Origin: Kiloniellaceae bacterium
Lineage (GTDB): Bacteria; Pseudomonadota; Alphaproteobacteria; Kiloniellales; J153
Reading direction: 5' to 3'
DNA length: 33,482 nt
Assembly (NCBI GenBank): GCA_021776215.1
Contig: JAJFGI010000272.1
Coordinates: 1-33,482 of the forward strand
The position numbers were made by a program, and so were the translations under genes. This document shows, piece after piece, positions 1 through 11,399 of the stretch; positions within the stretch are counted from its first letter, which is position 1; each line of letters begins with the position of its first letter. Below the pieces are notes generated by a model. It was given only the letters and a program-made list of their open reading frames with translations. It was not told the DNA's origin and searched no databases.

Positions 1-252
1 GCGTCGAAACAGGTAGAATGCTGGGGTGACAACGTGCCGGACGGCAAGCTGACCTCATTTCCGCTGGCCGTGAAGAAGGAGCCGGACGAAGCGGTTGTGT
101 TTTCCTGGGTCATCTGGCCATCAAAGGCGGCGCGTGACGAAGGTTGGGCGAAGATGATGGATGATGAGCGCATGAAGCCCGAAAACATGGCCATGCCGTT
201 TGACGGCAAGCGGATGATCTTCGGCGGATTTGAAGTGATCTTTGAGGCGTAG
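1..252 (+). CDS. DUF1428 family protein, C-terminal part (5' end outside window)
   Basis: Open frame from base 1; ...VECWGDNVPDGKLTSFPLAVKKEPDEAVVFSWVIWPSKAARDEGWAKMMDDERM...MPFDGKRMIFGGFEVI matches the DUF1428/YbaA-like pattern. Confidence 0.85.
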   Translation, partial: ASKQVECWGDNVPDGKLTSFPLAVKKEPDEAVVFSWVIWPSKAARDEGWAKMMDDERMKPENMAMPFDGKRMIFGGFEVIFEA

Positions 253-307
253 GCTGCAAATTCTTGTCAGCGCTTCTCGCCATACGAACGGCCATCGAAC
301 GGTTAGG

Positions 308-955
308 TTAGAGCACCCGGGCGGCCTTCAGGAAGGCGCGGATTTTATCCGGGTTCTTCACGCCGGGACGATCCTCGACGCCGGAGGAGACGTCGACGGC
401 CGGTGTGCCCGAAACCGCCACCGCCTCGGCGACGTTTCCGGCGCTCAAGCCGCCCGAGAGCATCCACGGCAGCGGCCACCGGCGCCCAGCTAGTAGGCGC
501 CAGTCGAAGGAAATGGCGTTGCCGCCGGGCAAGGCCCCGGTCATGCCCTTCGGCGGTTTGGCATCGAATAGCAGCCGGTCGGCGGCCCCGCAGTACGCCT
601 CGGCGCGGGCGACATCGTCGGCAGCGGCAATCCGCACCGCCTTCATCACCGGCCGGTTAAAGCGGCTGCGGATTTCGGCCACCCGGGCGGGCGTTTCGCC
701 GCCATGCAGCTGCAGCATGTCGAGCGGCACCCGCGCCAGGATACCGGCGATCATGGCATCCTCCGCATCCACCAGCAGGCCGACCTTCTTGATCCCGTCG
801 GGTACCGCCGCGGCCAGCGCCGCGGCCCGCTCGATTTCGACATAGCGCGGGCTCGGCGGATAGAAGATCAAGCCGACAAACGCCGCGCCGCCGTCGACCG
901 CGGCGGCCAGGGCTGGGCGGCTGTTGATACCGCAGATCTTGACGTCGATGGTCAT
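308..955 (-). CDS. trpF: Phosphoribosylanthranilate isomerase
   Basis: VKICGI start motif, FVGLIFYPPSPRYV, LQLHGGETP, LSGGLSAGNVAEAV, VDVSSGVED. Confidence 0.96.
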   Translation of the reverse strand: MTIDVKICGINSRPALAAAVDGGAAFVGLIFYPPSPRYVEIERAAALAAAVPDGIKKVGLLVDAEDAMIAGILARVPLDMLQLHGGETPARVAEIRSRFNRPVMKAVRIAAADDVARAEAYCGAADRLLFDAKPPKGMTGALPGGNAISFDWRLLAGRRWPLPWMLSGGLSAGNVAEAVAVSGTPAVDVSSGVEDRPGVKNPDKIRAFLKAARVL

Positions 956-966
956 GGCACGCGCTC

Positions 967-1848
967 TTACACCTTCGTCGGCATCGCCGTCGCCGGGATC
1001 CAGCCGGTGCTGACGCGAAACGCGATCGAGATCGCGGACATCGCCACGGCCATAACCAGATAGCTCATGGCGGTCATGGCGATTTGGGCGGTCACCAGCC
1101 GGCCCGCATTATCGGCGAGATACTGTTTAATTACTTGTTCCGGATCCGCTCCATCCGGCACCGCCGTGGGGTCGATCTCGGGGAGGGCGAATATTCCTAG
1201 CGCCTGGGCGATCACCCACAGGACCGTCACCGCCGGCACCATGCTCAGCACAATGGTCCCGAGCAAGCGCAAGCCCTGGCCCCGAGTATGCGTCCAGGCA
1301 TGCCGCCAAGTATAAATCTCGCCCGCCGCCGCTGCCGGAAAGACGAAGCTCAGCCGAGCCGTTAGATATACCACAGCAATGATCACGGCGATTTCGCCCA
1401 ACAGGAACGCCGCCATCGCCGCATTGGAGTCCGCGGCGCCGGCGGCCATCAGGGCCTGGAACGTCCCGATGAGCAAGGGCGGGACGACAAGGCCAAAGGC
1501 GATGATCGCCAGGGCAACCAGGTAGCCGAAGTACCGCCAGTGCCGCGGCGCCCAGGACGGGATCAGGGCCGGCCGGCCGGCGTCCGGCCCGAGCAACGTC
1601 AGCCGGCACCAGGCAACCCCGAAGATCGCGTAGGGCACCAACCCGGCGATCGCCAATATGAAGGAGACCAGGGGATAGGCCGGCATGGCAATGGTCAAGC
1701 CGGCAATCAGGATCGAGAGCAGAAAAGGGGCCGCGATGGCGCGCGCCAGTAGCCCCGGTTGCCCGAGGACGATGCCGTATGCCTGGCGCACGGTCCGCAG
1801 GACGGGTAGGCGGCTCACCGCTGCCGGTGGTGGGCTAGACTGGCTCAC
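967..1848 (-). CDS. Multi-pass integral membrane protein of unknown function
   Basis: Several hydrophobic segments; GTG start at 1848 overlaps the pyrF stop (GTGA), suggesting translational coupling; the ORF-track start at 2094 would overlap pyrF. Confidence 0.7.
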   Translation of the reverse strand: MSQSSPPPAAVSRLPVLRTVRQAYGIVLGQPGLLARAIAAPFLLSILIAGLTIAMPAYPLVSFILAIAGLVPYAIFGVAWCRLTLLGPDAGRPALIPSWAPRHWRYFGYLVALAIIAFGLVVPPLLIGTFQALMAAGAADSNAAMAAFLLGEIAVIIAVVYLTARLSFVFPAAAAGEIYTWRHAWTHTRGQGLRLLGTIVLSMVPAVTVLWVIAQALGIFALPEIDPTAVPDGADPEQVIKQYLADNAGRLVTAQIAMTAMSYLVMAVAMSAISIAFRVSTGWIPATAMPTKV

Positions 1849-2582
1849 GCGCGGACGCACCGCGGGTTGCTCAACTCGGCGGTGATCCGCCGGGCCGCGG
1901 TCGCCGGATCGGCGGCGCCGGTAATGGGCCGTCCGACGACCAGATAATCGGCGCCTTCGGCCACGGCCTGGGCCGGCGTCAGGACCCGTTTCTGATCGTC
2001 CGCCAGTGCCCACGCCGGCCGGATACCCGGGACCACGAGCAGAAAATCGGGACCGCACAGGCGGCGCAGGTCGGCGATTTCGTGGGGGCTGCACACGACG
2101 CCGTCCAGACCGCTCTCGCGCGCCAGGGCGGCCAGCCGGCGCGCCTGCTCGGCCATGGGACCCTGCTGACCGACCCTGGCGAGATCGTCGTCGTCCAAGC
2201 TGGTCAGGATGGTGATGCCGAGCAGCCGGGGCCGCGGCACATTCGCGTCCCCGGCGGTCACCGCCGCCGCCTCGACCGCCGCCCGCAGCATCGCCGGACC
2301 GCCGGCGGCATGCACCGTCATCAGGAACGGGCGCAGCGGCACGGCGGCCCGAACCGCCCCCGCCACCGTATTGGGAATGTCATGAAACTTGAGGTCGAGG
2401 AACAACCGCCCGCCACCGACCACGGCCCGTGTCCCCTCGGGCCCGTGCGCCGTGAAGAATTCCTTGCCGATCTTCACGCCGCCGACGACCTCGGACAACG
2501 CCGTCGCCAGGTTCACCGCGCGCGCTAGATCGGGGGTATCGAGGGCCACGAAGACCCGGTCCTTTGGTGACGTTTTGCTCAT
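1845..2582 (-). CDS. pyrF: Orotidine 5'-phosphate decarboxylase
   Basis: VFVALDTPDLARAV, VKIGKEFF, LFLDLKFHDIPNTV, VVPGIRP, DYLVVGRPIT motifs. Confidence 0.96.
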   Translation of the reverse strand: MSKTSPKDRVFVALDTPDLARAVNLATALSEVVGGVKIGKEFFTAHGPEGTRAVVGGGRLFLDLKFHDIPNTVAGAVRAAVPLRPFLMTVHAAGGPAMLRAAVEAAAVTAGDANVPRPRLLGITILTSLDDDDLARVGQQGPMAEQARRLAALARESGLDGVVCSPHEIADLRRLCGPDFLLVVPGIRPAWALADDQKRVLTPAQAVAEGADYLVVGRPITGAADPATAARRITAELSNPRCVRA

Positions 2583-2632
2583 GACGCGGGTATATCACCC
2601 CGCGCCGACGCGGTCACGCCGCCCTCAACGGT

Positions 2633-3568
2633 CTAGACCCTTTCGACCACCAGCTCGGCGGCCGCCAGATCCTCGATTGCCGTGCCCGTCGATTTGAACA
2701 GGGTGATCTGATCGTAGTAGCGGCGCCCGGCCCGCTCGCCACGGGTCAGCTCGAACAGATCGGCGGCGATATCCGCCGGGTCCAGGATACCGGAGTCGAT
2801 CGGCTGCACGATGTCGCCGGCCTCGGCGGCGGCGCCGGTCCGGGTATCCACGAACACCCGGGCTCGGCGGATGGCGGTATCGTCGGTCTCGCGCATATCC
2901 GGGCGAAAGCCGCCGACCAGATCCAGGTGTTGGCCCGGCTGCAGCCAATCGCCGGCGATCAGCGGGGTGGTGCTCAGGGTCGCGCAGGAGATGATCTGCG
3001 CACCGCGCGCCGCGGCTTCGAGATCGGTCGTCGCCGCCACGCGAAAATCAGGGCGGTCCAGGCGCTTGGCCAGTTTGACCGCCTTCTCCTCGGTGCGCCC
3101 CCAAATGAGCACGTTGTGGATCGGCCGAACCGCGGCGTGGGCGGCGATCAGGTGCGGCGCCAGGGCGCCGGTGCCGACCATCAGCAAGCGTTCGCTATCG
3201 GGCCGCGACAGGTAGGTCGAGGCCAGCGCCGAGGCGGCGGCCGTGCGCCGGGCGGTCAACGCCGGGCCGTCGATCAGCGCCAGCGGCGAGCCCGTCCGCC
3301 CGTCGAGCAGCAGATAGGCCCCCATCACCGCCGGCAAGCCGCGGGCGCTGTTCTCGGGGAATACGGTCACCATCTTGATGCCGATATGACGGCCCGCCTG
3401 CCACGCCGGCATGAGTAACAGCGTCGCCGGTTCGCCACCGTCGCCGGCGATGCTGTGATGGTGGCGCAGGGGCACGGTAATGTCGCGGCGAAAGGCCTGG
3501 CGCAAACGCTCGACCAAGCTCTCGTAGTCGAGCGCCGCATCGACTTCGGCAGCTGGAATAATGCGCAT
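2633..3568 (-). CDS. Ornithine cyclodeaminase / mu-crystallin family protein
   Basis: DGRTGSPLALIDGPALTARRTAAASALASTYL, GTGALAPHLIAAHAAVRPI, VDLVGGFRPDMRETDD motifs. Confidence 0.9.
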   Translation of the reverse strand: MRIIPAAEVDAALDYESLVERLRQAFRRDITVPLRHHHSIAGDGGEPATLLLMPAWQAGRHIGIKMVTVFPENSARGLPAVMGAYLLLDGRTGSPLALIDGPALTARRTAAASALASTYLSRPDSERLLMVGTGALAPHLIAAHAAVRPIHNVLIWGRTEEKAVKLAKRLDRPDFRVAATTDLEAAARGAQIISCATLSTTPLIAGDWLQPGQHLDLVGGFRPDMRETDDTAIRRARVFVDTRTGAAAEAGDIVQPIDSGILDPADIAADLFELTRGERAGRRYYDQITLFKSTGTAIEDLAAAELVVERV

Positions 3569-3594
3569 GGCGGCGGCGGCCGACGCCTATGCCC

Positions 3595-3987
3595 CTAGAG
3601 CATCGTCCGTGGGCCGCCACCGGGGGCCGGATGGCTCGGCGGCACGGCCGGCACGCCGGCTGTGGACCCGGCGCCGGTGCGCGGCGGGTCGGTCAAGCGT
3701 TGCCGTTCAGCGGCCTCACGCAGGCGCGCGACCTCGCGCTCCAGCTCGTCGGCATGGTGCCGCGCCTCGCGCGCCCGCCGCCGTGTGGCACCGGCGGAAA
3801 ACCAGGCGATCACGGCGCCGATGAGCAAGCCGACGACGACGCTGCCCAGCACCAGGATGAAGAGCGGCGCCTGAATGGTCATCGCCAGCGGCCAAAGGTC
3901 GAGCATGACCGCCTCGCGATTGGCGATCGCGAAGACCACGGCCACCACCATCAGTGGCAGAGTTAAGATCCAGGACAGTCGCTTCAT
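3595..3987 (-). CDS. LapA-domain (DUF1049) membrane protein
   Basis: Short protein with two TM helices (LPLMVVAVVFAIANREAVMLDLWP...FILVLGSVVVGLLIGAVIAWF) directly downstream of ihfB, a typical lapA position. Confidence 0.8.
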   Translation of the reverse strand: MKRLSWILTLPLMVVAVVFAIANREAVMLDLWPLAMTIQAPLFILVLGSVVVGLLIGAVIAWFSAGATRRRAREARHHADELEREVARLREAAERQRLTDPPRTGAGSTAGVPAVPPSHPAPGGGPRTML

Positions 3988-4036
3988 AACCCGAACTCCG
4001 CGGCCCGCGAGCTTGGAGGCCCTGCCCGGCGGACGA

Positions 4037-4318
4037 CTATGAGGCGTTCAAACGTTCGCGCAAGAGCTTGCCGGTCTTGAAAAAGGGAATGTGCTTTTCC
4101 GAGACATGCACTGCATCGCCCGTGCGCGGATTGCGCCCGACCCGCGCGTCGCGGCGCTTCACCGAAAAGGCGCCAAAACCCCGCAGCTCCACCCGGTCGC
4201 CCCGTGAGAGCGCGCCGGAAATTTCCTCGAAGATGGTGGTTACGATGCGTTCCACATCGCGGTGATAGAGATGCGGATTCAGCTCGGCTATGCGTTGGAT
4301 GAGTTCGGACTTCGTCAT
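4037..4318 (-). CDS. ihfB: Integration host factor subunit beta
   Basis: [70 protein letters not shown]; start trimmed from 4333 to the MTKSEL methionine. Confidence 0.95.
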   Translation of the reverse strand: MTKSELIQRIAELNPHLYHRDVERIVTTIFEEISGALSRGDRVELRGFGAFSVKRRDARVGRNPRTGDAVHVSEKHIPFFKTGKLLRERLNAS

Positions 4319-4649
4319 GGCGCCCCTTCCCATGATTTATGACCGGCCAAGACACTCCCGGGTGCCAACGGCCGGCCGGCAGCGGTCGAGCAGGAAACGC
4401 GGCCCGGTTGCCTCCCCCACCCTTGTCCACACAAGCGACATTTTTATCCGGGCCCGGTATCAAACCAATAGCGTGCCAGACTGATTCCAAGCCGTCAAGG
4501 ATAAGCCTTTCAGAACAAACGTTTATTCTGCAGTGCACCAAGGCCGGCCCGAAGCACGTGTGCAGCGGCGGCGCGCAGGGCCGTCGAAAATGGCCCCCAC
4601 GTGCCGGTTAAGGCCTGTCATACCCAGCGGATCCGGCGGTACCGCGGCC

Positions 4650-6632
4650 CTAGGCGTCGCCGTCGGAATCGGCCTTGGACTCGGCCTCCTTGTCATCTTT
4701 GCTTTTCTTGGCGGCGCTTTTCGCCTTCGCCGGCTTTTCCTTCGCCGGCTTTGCCTTCGTGGCTTTTTCCTTTGTTTCCTTCGGCTTGCTGACCTTCTCT
4801 TTGGTCGCCTTGGGTTTGGCGGCCTTGGGTTTGGCCGCTTTGCTCTCTGCGGCCTTCGGCTGATCCTCGTCACCCTCAGCCGCGTCATCCTCGGACGGCG
4901 TCTCGTCCCGTTCCTGCGCGGCCTTGGAGATGGCGGCCCCGAGAATCACGCCGAGGCTGGCGCCCGATTCGGCGGAGCCGTAGTCGGCCATGGCCTTCTT
5001 TTCTTCGTCGGCCTCGCGCTGCTTGATCGACAAGGCGATCTTGCGGGTTTTCGGATCGACGGCGGCGATCTTGGCGTCCACCTTTTCACCGACAGCGAAG
5101 CGGTCCGGCCGCTGCTCGCTGCGCTCGCGCGAGAGTTCGGCCTTGCGAATGAAGCCGACGGCGCCCTCGCCCAGAGTCACCTCGATACCGTTGTCGGTGA
5201 TCTGGCGCACGGTGCAGGTCACCACCGTCCCCTTCTTCATGTCCTTGAGCGAGCCGGCGAAGGGATCCTCGGTCAGCTGCTTGATGCCCAGGCTGACGCG
5301 TTCCTTGGCGGTATCCACGTCGAGCACCTTGACCTTGACGGTGCTGCCCTTGCGGTACTGCTTGACCGCCTCTTCGCCGGGCAGGCTCCAGTCCAGATCG
5401 GAGAAATGCACCATGCCGTCGATATCGCCGGGCAGTCCCACGAACAAGCCGAATTCGGTGATGTTCTTGATCTCGCCCTCGAGCTCCGTTCCGGCGGGAT
5501 AGCTTTCCAGGAACGAACCCCACGGGTTGGGGCCGCACTGCTTCAGCCCCAGGCTGATGCGCCGCTTCTGTTCGTCGACATCGAGCACCATCACCTCGAC
5601 CTCTTGACTGGTCGAGACGATCTTGCCCGGGTGCACGTTCTTCTTGGTCCAGCTCATCTCGGAGACATGCACCAAGCCTTCGATTCCCGGCTCCAGCTCG
5701 ACGAAGGCGCCGTAGTCGGTGATGTTGGTCACCCGGCCGGTGAACTTGGTGCCGACGGGATACTTGGCGCTCACCCCTTCCCAGGGATCCGCCTCGAGCT
5801 GCTTCATGCCCAGGCTGATGCGCTGGGTCTCCGGGTTGAAGCGGATGACCTGGACTTTCAGCTGCTGGCCGATGGACAGCGCCTCGGTGGGATGATTGAT
5901 ACGCTTCCAGGATATGTCGGTGACGTGCAACAGGCCGTCCACGCCGCCGAGATCGACGAAAGCACCGTAGTCGGTGATGTTCTTGACCACCCCGTCGAGC
6001 ACCTGGCCCTCCTTCAGGCCGGCGATCAGCTCGGAGCGCTGTTCGGCCCGCGTCTCCTCGAGGACGGCGCGGCGCGAGACCACGATGTTGCCGCGCGAGC
6101 GGTCCATCTTGAGAATCTGGAACGGCTGCGGCGTGCCCATCAACGGGCCGATGTCGCGCACCGGCCGGATATCCACCTGGCTGCCCGGCAGAAACGCCAC
6201 GGCGCCGGAGAGATCGACCGTGAAACCGCCCTTGACCCGGCCGAAAATGACGCCGGTCACGCGGCCGCTGTCGTTGAATGACTTCTCCAGCACGGTCCAG
6301 GCTTCCTCGCGCTTGGCCTTTTCGCGCGACAGCATGGCCTCGCCGTTCTTGTTCTCCATCCGCTCGAGATAGACCTCGACCTCGTCGCCGATCTTGATCT
6401 CTGACGGCTGGCCGGCATCGGCGAATTCCTTGAGGGCCACCCGGCCTTCGGATTTCAAGCCAACATCGATTATGGCGCTGTCGCCCTCGACGGCGATGAC
6501 CGTGCCCTTGAGGACGGTGCCTTCCAAGCCGTCGGAGGTGCCGAGGGATTCATCGAGCAGGTCGGCGAAGCGTTCCGTCGCTACGTGCCCGGAGGTTGCG
6601 GGTTCGGTCGTTTGAGCGGCTGGATCGGCCAT
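4650..6632 (-). CDS. rpsA: 30S ribosomal protein S1 with long Lys/Ala/Glu-rich C-terminal extension
   Basis: Repeated S1 motifs (GAFVDLGGVDGLLHVTDISWKR, GAFVELEPGIEGLVHVSEMSW, GLFVGLPGDIDGMVHFSDLDW, SLGIKQL), located between cmk and ihfB. Confidence 0.97.
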   Translation of the reverse strand: MADPAAQTTEPATSGHVATERFADLLDESLGTSDGLEGTVLKGTVIAVEGDSAIIDVGLKSEGRVALKEFADAGQPSEIKIGDEVEVYLERMENKNGEAMLSREKAKREEAWTVLEKSFNDSGRVTGVIFGRVKGGFTVDLSGAVAFLPGSQVDIRPVRDIGPLMGTPQPFQILKMDRSRGNIVVSRRAVLEETRAEQRSELIAGLKEGQVLDGVVKNITDYGAFVDLGGVDGLLHVTDISWKRINHPTEALSIGQQLKVQVIRFNPETQRISLGMKQLEADPWEGVSAKYPVGTKFTGRVTNITDYGAFVELEPGIEGLVHVSEMSWTKKNVHPGKIVSTSQEVEVMVLDVDEQKRRISLGLKQCGPNPWGSFLESYPAGTELEGEIKNITEFGLFVGLPGDIDGMVHFSDLDWSLPGEEAVKQYRKGSTVKVKVLDVDTAKERVSLGIKQLTEDPFAGSLKDMKKGTVVTCTVRQITDNGIEVTLGEGAVGFIRKAELSRERSEQRPDRFAVGEKVDAKIAAVDPKTRKIALSIKQREADEEKKAMADYGSAESGASLGVILGAAISKAAQERDETPSEDDAAEGDEDQPKAAESKAAKPKAAKPKATKEKVSKPKETKEKATKAKPAKEKPAKAKSAAKKSKDDKEAESKADSDGDA

Positions 6633-6748
6633 GGGGTCGTTCCTTTCCTTGCATCATGATCTACGGGCCGGCCGGTTGTTTCCGGCGGTCTTCCCAGGAC
6701 CATCCCGGGCGCAGTCGTGTCTTCTCTCGTCGCCGCAAGCGGCGTCCG

Positions 6749-9330
<2,582 letters not shown>

Positions 9331-9446
9331 CCGAAAGCCCGATACGCCCGCGATCAGGGATGGCCGATTTTTCCCTTGCGCCGCCGCAGGAGGCTTCCTA
9401 ACTTTCCGCCGCGCGCCGCCCGCCCGGGCGGGATGTCGCTTCTTGT

Positions 9447-9522
<76 letters not shown>

Positions 9523-9528
9523 AGATTT

Positions 9529-9570
9529 CAAGGGCTTAGCGTCTGGTCGCTGAGCCCTTGTTCATTTTCT
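9529..9570 (+). terminator. Rho-independent terminator downstream of tRNA-Ala
   Basis: 13-bp stem CAAGGGCTTAGCG / CGCTGAGCCCTTG (one G-T pair), 6-nt loop, followed by TTCATTTTCT. Confidence 0.75.
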
Positions 9571-9758
9571 GCCGGCAGGCGGCCCGGTCAGGGGCCGGAA
9601 CCGCCTTTTTTAGGTGCAAATTCCCAGATACTGCCGGCCGCTGAATTCATCCGTGGCCGTTGGTAACGTTCTATTCATCGCCAGGCGCAAAACTGTACCC
9701 GGGCCGGCCCGAGCGCGCGAGGCCTCCAGGGTTTGGCGATAACGGCGGGAGCGGAACC

Positions 9759-9986
9759 ATGATGACACCGGATAGCCTGTGGCAATTACTGCCGGGATGG
9801 TGGCCGACCGACCTGGTCACTCCCGCGGTCGCCTATCTCGATCCGGGAACCGGCAGCATGATTGTCCAACTGCTTCTGGGCGGCATTGCCGGCGCTCTGG
9901 TCGTCGGCAAGCTCTATTGGCAGCGGTTCAAGAGCTTCTTCAGTCGAAAGGGAACGGCCTCGCCGGTACCTAGCCAGGACGACTGA
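9759..9986 (+). CDS. Small membrane protein with conserved-looking DPGTGS motif
   Basis: MMTPDSLWQLLPGWWPTDLVTPAVAYLDPGTGSMIVQLLLGGIAGALVVGKLYWQRFKSFFSRK; one TM helix; stop overlaps the next start (TGATG). Confidence 0.75.
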   Translation: MMTPDSLWQLLPGWWPTDLVTPAVAYLDPGTGSMIVQLLLGGIAGALVVGKLYWQRFKSFFSRKGTASPVPSQDD

Positions 9987-11395
9987 TGAACCGACCGGTC
10001 CCCGATCCCGGCTCCTTTCGGGATCCCAGCGGCAGAATCTATCACAGTGGCGGCAAGGTGTACCGAACGGTCACCGGGCAAGCGCGGGATGATTTCGAGT
10101 TCGTGCGCGATACCGGCCTGATCGATCGCCTGGTCCGCACCGGCCGGGTGATCGCTGGCGAGGCGATCTCAGTCGACGGTTTCCCCCATGGTCTAGCGGA
10201 AGACATCGCCCATGTGGTCGAGCATCCGCGGCTCCCGTTCATATCCTATCCGTATGAATGGCCGTTCCCGGCCCTAAAGGCGGCGGCGCTGTTGCACCTC
10301 GACATACAGATCGATGCCTTGGATGCCGGCGTCGCGCTGTCGGATGCCAGCGCCTTCAACATTCAGTTCCGTGGCGCGCGACCGGTCTTCATCGATTTGC
10401 TGTCCTTCCGCCGGTATCGCGCCGGCGAGATGTGGACGGGACATCGCCAGTTCTGCGAGCAGTTTCTCAATCCCCTGCTGCTGCGCGCCAAGTGCGGCGT
10501 CGCCCATAACGCCTGGTACCGGGGCACCCAGGAGGGGATCGCCGCCGGCGATCTCAGACGGCTGTTGCCGTGGACCAGCAAGCTGTCGCGCAACGTCCTG
10601 CTTCATGTCGTCGCCCAATCTGCCTTTCAGAAAGCGCCCATGACGTCGGATACAAATGGAACGGCGCTGCTGCAGACCCGGTTTCCCACTGCCTCCTATC
10701 GCCGGATGCTTACCAACCTGCGCGGCTGGATCGAGACGCTGCAGCCCGCGGATACCGGAAAGACCGTCTGGCAGGACTATGCGACGTCGCACAGCTATGC
10801 CGGTGACGAGATCGCCGCGAAAGGAGACTTCATCGCCGAATTCGCACGCGCCGTGACACCGGCGTTGCTGTGGGACCTCGGGTGCAACACGGGTGATTTT
10901 TCCGCCATCGCGCTGGGCAACGGGGCCCGGTATGCGATCGGTTTCGACATGGATCAGGGGGCGCTGGAGCGGGCCTTCGCCCGCGCCGCCGCGGCGGACT
11001 TGCCGTTCACGCCGCTCTATCTCGACGGGGCCAACCCCTCGCCCAGTCAGGGTTGGAACGAGCAGGAGCGACAGGGCCTGGCCGGCCGGGCAACCGCCGA
11101 TGCGGTCATTGCCTTGGCCTTCGTCCACCACCTCGCCATCGGCCGCAATATTCCGCTGCCGGACCTGGCCGCCTGGCTCACAAGCCTGGCGCCACAGGGC
11201 GTGGTCGAGTTCGTCCCGAAACAGGACCCCATGGTTCAGCGGTTGCTGGCCCTGCGCGACGACATCTTTCCCGACTATACGCTGGAGCACTTCCAATACT
11301 GCCTGTCGCAACGGGCGCAGATCGTCGAAACCCGACCGCTTACCCGCGTCGGGCGCACCCTAATCCGCTTTCAGCGGCCGGGATTCGGGCGGTAG
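9986..11395 (+). CDS. Class I SAM-dependent methyltransferase, NoeA-like, with additional N-terminal domain
   Basis: SAM motif I LLWDLGCNTGDFSAIALGNGARYAIGFDMD; N-terminal FRDPSGRIYHSGGKVYRTV and DASAFNIQFRGARPVFIDLLSF. Confidence 0.82.
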   Translation: MNRPVPDPGSFRDPSGRIYHSGGKVYRTVTGQARDDFEFVRDTGLIDRLVRTGRVIAGEAISVDGFPHGLAEDIAHVVEHPRLPFISYPYEWPFPALKAAALLHLDIQIDALDAGVALSDASAFNIQFRGARPVFIDLLSFRRYRAGEMWTGHRQFCEQFLNPLLLRAKCGVAHNAWYRGTQEGIAAGDLRRLLPWTSKLSRNVLLHVVAQSAFQKAPMTSDTNGTALLQTRFPTASYRRMLTNLRGWIETLQPADTGKTVWQDYATSHSYAGDEIAAKGDFIAEFARAVTPALLWDLGCNTGDFSAIALGNGARYAIGFDMDQGALERAFARAAAADLPFTPLYLDGANPSPSQGWNEQERQGLAGRATADAVIALAFVHHLAIGRNIPLPDLAAWLTSLAPQGVVEFVPKQDPMVQRLLALRDDIFPDYTLEHFQYCLSQRAQIVETRPLTRVGRTLIRFQRPGFGR

Positions 11396-11399
11396 AGCC

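Noticed and set aside
4469-4498. TTGACG-N18-ACGCTA as an ihfB promoter on the minus strand
   Set aside because: The -10 match is weak; left out as an annotated feature without TSS data
4533-6281. 582-aa plus-strand ORF antisense to rpsA
   Set aside because: Shadow ORF in high-GC sequence; composition and motifs belong to the minus-strand S1 protein and no recognisable family is seen
10274-11311. 345-aa minus-strand ORF opposite the methyltransferase, and 314-aa ORF at 11691-12635 opposite the sulfatase-like gene
   Set aside because: Antisense shadow ORFs with no recognisable motifs; the plus-strand genes have clear family motifs
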